This document shows positions 56,249 through 60,001 of a DNA stretch of 60,001 bases, in pieces. Numbering within the stretch: the first letter of the stretch is position 1; every line of letters starts with the position of its first letter. Origin of the DNA: a virus. The notes under the pieces were generated by a model. That model worked only from the letters and a program-made list of their open reading frames with translations, was not told where the DNA came from and did not search any database. The stretch is from the IMG/VR virus record IMGVR_UViG_3300042324_001336, positions 1 through 60,001 of that record. One strand, written 5' to 3'. The translations under genes were made by a program, and so were the position numbers.

Positions 56249-56275
56249 AAGGCGGATTAACGTCCGCCTTTTTAT
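56249..56275 (+). terminator. Rho-independent terminator
   Basis: Stem AAGGCGGA/TCCGCCTT plus TTTATTTT, plus strand. Confidence 0.88.
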
Positions 56276-56305
56276 TTTCAGAACTAAAAATAAACTACTA
56301 CTACA

Positions 56306-56668
56306 ATGTCTAATTTGAAAAAATTATTAATCGGTGAATCTGCATACGTAAAGGTTGAAGACAAGAATCGCTTCTACTACATGCTACAACAAATGCAGTC
56401 AAACCGTTGGAAAATTACAGGAATCGTTCTATTTCTTTTCTTCTTTATTATTGCTGGAATTAATTCAGCTGTATTTTTTGGAGTAACAATCGCAGAAGAT
56501 TGGAAAGAATTACTACTTCTTTTATTGGGAGCCTTTGTTGGTAACCTAAATAAAGTAGTTGACTACTGGTTCAATTCAGAAGATCGTGATAAAATGTTAA
56601 TTCAAAAGGTTGACGAAGAAGATGGAGTATCTCTTTCTAATACTACTTCAAATAACGTAACCGAATAA
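56306..56668 (+). CDS. Holin-like membrane protein
   Basis: 120 aa. Two transmembrane helices (about 37-58 and 66-84, WKELLLLLLGAFVGNL) and a charged tail with VVDYWFNSEDRDKMLIQKVDEED in part. Proteins of this layout are common beside endolysins in Bacteroidota phages. Membrane permeabilisation is inferred. Confidence 0.62.
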   Translation: MSNLKKLLIGESAYVKVEDKNRFYYMLQQMQSNRWKITGIVLFLFFFIIAGINSAVFFGVTIAEDWKELLLLLLGAFVGNLNKVVDYWFNSEDRDKMLIQKVDEEDGVSLSNTTSNNVTE

Positions 56669-56670
56669 TC

Positions 56671-57390
56671 ATGAAGAGATTAGCACTTATCTTAATAATG
56701 CTTTTCTCAGTAAGCTTATGTATTGCTCAGCCTGGTTCAATCAAGACTGAGCAGTACCGAGCTTCTTTTGAAAAGAAGATGTCAATTGACTCTGTTCCGG
56801 AATATACTGACACAATTAAAATTCCTATTCAATTATTAAAGATTGGAATTAATGAGGAGCTTTACGAAATGTATCCTGAGTTAAAGGATAAACGGGTTGG
56901 TCTTGGTGTAACAAATATTGTATTGGAATATTTGGAATACACAAACCGTTTTGTATTTACTGAAGACAAACTTGAAATTAAAGAGAGAATGATTAGTCAA
57001 TTTAAAGCGTCTGATAAAGGATTCACTGAGAATAAACTAGACGGCCGTGGTAAAATCAAGTTAGCAAAATACTTTGTCTATATTGAAGTTTACGATTTCT
57101 CTGTATCAGAAGATGAAGTCGTTAGAATAAACGGCGAGTCTAAAACAACTCAAACAACTCGACTGGGTTTACAGGTAAAATTCGTTGATGCTGAGACTGG
57201 AGAAGTTCTAGTTGGTTCAGGATTAGGCGAAGCTTCCACTATTAAAACCGTTTCTATTTTAGATGGAGTGGACGATAGTGAAATTAAATTTAACCAATCT
57301 ACCATTGGTATTACAACTAAAAAGGCGTTAGAGACAGCATCGTCTAGGATAGTGGTGAGAATGATTAAGAAGAATATCTTCAAAAATTAA
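56671..57390 (+). CDS. CsgG-like outer-membrane secretion protein
   Basis: 239 aa. Signal peptide 1-19 (CIAQ). The body matches the CsgG pattern: FVFTEDKLEIKERM, KYFVYIEVYDFSV, QVKFVDAETGEVLVGSGLGEAS, KKALETASSRIVVRMI. CsgG is the curli export pore; its lipobox Cys is not at the usual site here (C17 precedes IAQ). Placed among other surface genes. Reuse as a pore or trap is open. Confidence 0.72.
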   Translation: MKRLALILIMLFSVSLCIAQPGSIKTEQYRASFEKKMSIDSVPEYTDTIKIPIQLLKIGINEELYEMYPELKDKRVGLGVTNIVLEYLEYTNRFVFTEDKLEIKERMISQFKASDKGFTENKLDGRGKIKLAKYFVYIEVYDFSVSEDEVVRINGESKTTQTTRLGLQVKFVDAETGEVLVGSGLGEASTIKTVSILDGVDDSEIKFNQSTIGITTKKALETASSRIVVRMIKKNIFKN

Positions 57391-57404
57391 AATATGAAAC
57401 GCAA

Positions 57405-59075
57405 ATGTATGTTAAAAAAATTATACTGCTTATTGCGTGGATCTTAGTATCGTCATTGGGAATGGCTCAAACCTTTTCCTACAATTACACTGATCCATGT
57501 ACTGGAATAAACAAAACAATACAAGTTCCATCAAACGGAATAACAGTAACCTATTACGGTCAAGTAAATACATTTCAACCAACGGATTTTTACAATGGAG
57601 GTTTTGAGACATGGGCTCAAGGCGTTTATTCTTCCTTTGGTAATAACAACCCATGTGCAAGTTTAGTAGGAATGCCTACTTCAGTTAATATAGCACAAAA
57701 TACAGCAATTAGTTTTCTAGGAATAGTAAACTCATTATCGGCTCTATCTGATATGGCTGGCGGATCAAGTAATATGATTGGCGGAACTGTCTCTAGTGTA
57801 CAAAATTCCTCCAAGTCAAAGGGTAACTCCAAAAATAAAGGCGGGGCGGATAAACCTGCAGAAAATAGTACTTCAACAAATGCACAATCTAATGGAAGTA
57901 CTGGTGGTAGCTCTAACTCTGGGACCACTAGTAACAATGGGAGCTCTACTAGCAGTAGTGGATCTTCTACGACACAGGGCTCACAGACTCAAGGTTCGAA
58001 CGAAACTGGCTCGACAAGCAGCGGAGGATCTGGAGAACCAGGATCAACTGCCGGTAACGGAACAGCTGGGTCTCAAGCTGGCAATGGAACCTCTGGGTCT
58101 CAAGCAGGTGGATCAACCACTGGAAGCGGTTCAACGACCGGCTCAACTACCGGAAGCGGTTCAACGACCGGCTCAACTACCGGAAGCGGATCAACAACCG
58201 GCAACGGAACTACCGGATCTCAAGCTAGCGGATCAACTTCAAATAGCGGCAATGTTAATGGAGGCGGGTCTGGAACGACCGCTGGCTCTGGAACAAGCGG
58301 CTCAAATAATCAGTCAACGCCAACTTCTGAAACAGAAGCAGGTGGAAAAACTAACTTAATTGGCGGATCAGTTGGTTCAGTACAGGAATCAACTTCCGCA
58401 GGTGGAGGAGCAGCCGGTGCCTCTAATAAAAATGGGAATCGACCTAGTATTTTAGCAAGCAGCGATTTCGTTGGATTCAATTTTAAAAATTCAGATGTTA
58501 CAGTTGGAGGAAAGGTCACTGGAGGTTACTCATCAATGAGATGGGACGGAAAGAGATCTCACGGAATTAGTGCAGACTATACGACTGCTATAAAGGGTCC
58601 AAATATTACAGGCTTTTATGCATTCATGAATAAGCGAAGAATAGATTTAATCTCTACATCGCTTACTATTGGTTTTGAAAGACAAATGACTGTCTATGGA
58701 ACATTAGCAGTAGGTCAAATGTGGACTCTAAATAAGCCGAAAAACCTAAAAGCTCTTTATATGCTAACCGGTTCAGTCGGCCAAGTATCAGGGACTGCTT
58801 TTATAGGAACTGCTGCTATTGCTGGAGGAATGTATGACTGGAAAATCTCTAAGAGAATTTCAGTAAAAATGTTATGTTTGTACGTGTATGCCCCATACGT
58901 TAGTTACTATAATGATGTTCTATTAAAATCACCACATGTGGTTTTACCTATTATGGGAACTAATATCGGGATAACTAAACGATTTAAGCTTAACATAAAC
59001 GCCGGTGGAGCTTGGGCGATTAATGAATCCACATTAAACTATACCATCATGCTGGGAACTCGCATGCTATTATGA
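57405..59075 (+). CDS. Outer-membrane-like protein with Gly/Ser/Thr repeat linker
   Basis: 556 aa. Signal peptide 1-21 (MAQ). N-domain to about 130, then a low-complexity Gly/Ser/Thr/Asn linker (about 135-345, built from GSTTG units), then a C-terminal domain (350-556) with alternating Gly/aromatic strands (GGYSSMRW...IMLGTRMLL) typical of an outer-membrane beta-barrel. It overlaps the next gene by 4 bp. Might be inserted in the host envelope. Confidence 0.68.
   Translation: MYVKKIILLIAWILVSSLGMAQTFSYNYTDPCTGINKTIQVPSNGITVTYYGQVNTFQPTDFYNGGFETWAQGVYSSFGNNNPCASLVGMPTSVNIAQNTAISFLGIVNSLSALSDMAGGSSNMIGGTVSSVQNSSKSKGNSKNKGGADKPAENSTSTNAQSNGSTGGSSNSGTTSNNGSSTSSSGSSTTQGSQTQGSNETGSTSSGGSGEPGSTAGNGTAGSQAGNGTSGSQAGGSTTGSGSTTGSTTGSGSTTGSTTGSGSTTGNGTTGSQASGSTSNSGNVNGGGSGTTAGSGTSGSNNQSTPTSETEAGGKTNLIGGSVGSVQESTSAGGGAAGASNKNGNRPSILASSDFVGFNFKNSDVTVGGKVTGGYSSMRWDGKRSHGISADYTTAIKGPNITGFYAFMNKRRIDLISTSLTIGFERQMTVYGTLAVGQMWTLNKPKNLKALYMLTGSVGQVSGTAFIGTAAIAGGMYDWKISKRISVKMLCLYVYAPYVSYYNDVLLKSPHVVLPIMGTNIGITKRFKLNINAGGAWAINESTLNYTIMLGTRMLL
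58122..58201 (+). repeat. 30-bp tandem repeat in coding linker
   Basis: Two identical 30-bp units at 58122-58151 and 58152-58181 plus a diverged third (to 58201) encode the GSGSTTGSTT linker. Confidence 0.8.
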
Positions 59076-60001
59076 GAAAGTTTATCATCACACTAATTGC
59101 TACATTGATTATAGGGTCGGTGTATGCTCAACCATTTACTTATTCAGGATATGTTTATGGAGCTAATGGTCAAGGCTTACAAAATATACCAGTCTTGCTA
59201 TACGGCAAAAGGATTGTTCAATATGAAGTAACTTTTCCTACTTATCCGACTTCTCCTAGTTATACAACCGGTACCGTAATTCCATCATCGGACGATGCTA
59301 CACATGGACCATTTAATATAGGATTTAGTTTTACCTACTTTGGAAATACGTATACTCAATTTTACGTTGGATCAAATGGATGGATCGGGTTTAGCTCGGG
59401 CCAAACAACTGGATATACTGCAGCCTTTATTCCAAATGCAGGGTCTCCATTAAACGCAATTTTAGCGGATTGGGAGGACTTATTTCCTGGATCAGCTAAC
59501 ATCAGATACGTAACATCAGGAACATCGCCCAATAGATCGTTGACTGTCTCTTTTAATGCAGTTCCGCATTATGGGTGTAGAACAAATCTACACACATTTC
59601 AGTTCATTCTATATGAAACGTCGAATTTAATAGATATAAATTATGCCTCAAAACCTTTATGTGGTAGTAATAACGCGACCGCCGGTCTAATATCAACTTC
59701 TTCGTCAACGGTTGTTCCAGTCGGTGGAAAGAATGCATCTCAATGGAGCGCAACTAATTATTCAGTTAGATTTACACCAGCTTCACCGGAAACTACATTC
59801 AGCATAAAGGGAACATATTACACTAATTCGTTGGGTCTATATTCAATGGTACCTAATTTAGATGACGCGTCCCATGATTTCCAAATTAGATTAGAAAATC
59901 TGACTATTAGTAATCCAATATCAACTGCTGCTCAATACCCTATTCAAATGTTATTATACTCGGTGATGCCAAGCTCTAAATTGTATTATACAATGGACGT
60001 T
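59072..60001 (+). CDS. Secreted protein with nidogen-like beta domain, partial
   Basis: Open from ATG 59072 to the window end (310 codons). Signal peptide of about 19 residues (MRKFIITLIATLIIGSVYAQ). FTYSGYVYGANGQGL then HGPFNIGFSFTYFGNTY, SNGWIGFSSG and ILADWEDLFPGS are typical of nidogen-like repeats in Bacteroidota T9SS cargo. The C-terminus, where a sorting domain would be, is outside the window. Coupled to 57405-59075 by ATGA. Confidence 0.7.
   Translation, partial: MRKFIITLIATLIIGSVYAQPFTYSGYVYGANGQGLQNIPVLLYGKRIVQYEVTFPTYPTSPSYTTGTVIPSSDDATHGPFNIGFSFTYFGNTYTQFYVGSNGWIGFSSGQTTGYTAAFIPNAGSPLNAILADWEDLFPGSANIRYVTSGTSPNRSLTVSFNAVPHYGCRTNLHTFQFILYETSNLIDINYASKPLCGSNNATAGLISTSSSTVVPVGGKNASQWSATNYSVRFTPASPETTFSIKGTYYTNSLGLYSMVPNLDDASHDFQIRLENLTISNPISTAAQYPIQMLLYSVMPSSKLYYTMDV

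Noticed and set aside
57626-58359. Overlapping ORFs in the Gly/Ser/Thr linker of gene 57405
   Set aside because: Low-complexity coding sequence leaves other frames open; no start context or family likeness.

Overview
The window is part of a large T4-like myovirus genome (possibly a jumbo phage) that infects a Bacteroidota host. T4-type genes are UvsW helicase, the C-terminal half of a family B DNA polymerase, gp61-like primase, gp4 head-completion protein, gp20 portal and a gp25-like baseplate protein. T4-type late promoters (TATAAATA and variants) and N-terminal sequences resembling T4 capsid-targeting peptides agree with this. A Bacteroidota host is indicated by a virus-encoded protein with a C-terminal type IX secretion (T9SS) sorting domain, lipoproteins and outer-membrane-type proteins with Bacteroidota-like signals, and A-rich, Shine-Dalgarno-poor leaders.

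Layout. 1-2976: partial HAD phosphatase (minus), a small gene, a UvsY-like protein and UvsW (plus). 2973-4638: three late-type genes (minus). 4710-11266 (plus): polymerase C-terminal half, primase, gp4, an unknown protein, portal, NAD-dependent sugar epimerase. 11247-16106 (minus): gp25-like protein, further virion-type genes and a ClpC-like unfoldase. 16134-22196 (minus): many small accessory genes and some virion-type genes. 22336-28631: late internal-protein candidates, tRNA cluster 1, a DinG/XPD helicase and methylglyoxal synthase. 28643-43270: accessory metabolism, with RmlC, an RNA-repair set (cyclic-phosphate receiver protein, Rnl5-type RNA ligase, CCA-adding enzyme, P-loop kinase), a SpoT/MESH1-like HD hydrolase, flotillin, SET protein, metallophosphoesterase, PRPP synthetase-like enzyme, lytic transglycosylase, ClpP and a PA14 virion protein. 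43340-47300: an unexplained non-coding stretch and tRNA cluster 3. 47318-52385: late internal-protein candidates, lipoproteins, thioredoxin, phosphoesterase. 52427-60001 (plus): a lysis and surface cassette with an LD-transpeptidase-like protein, GH19 endolysin, the T9SS/cohesin/dockerin protein, membrane proteins, a CsgG-like protein, a beta-barrel-like protein with a repetitive linker, and a truncated secreted protein.

Thirty tRNA or tRNA-like genes were found by hand, all on the minus strand. Together they cover all 20 amino acids and include an initiator tRNA with a mismatched 1-72 pair. Nineteen lack an encoded CCA, which fits the virus-encoded CCA-adding enzyme. Several long spacers in cluster 3 fold into multi-branched structures closed by perfect 7-10 bp stems; these are the best candidates for undescribed RNAs.

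Two promoter classes recur: a late class (RATAAATAA) before virion and lysis genes, and a second class (GTATAATA) before metabolic genes. At nine genes either motif sits exactly 5 nt before the start codon, which predicts leaderless transcripts. No database search or folding program was run: family calls rest on recognised motifs, and RNA structures on visible inverted repeats.
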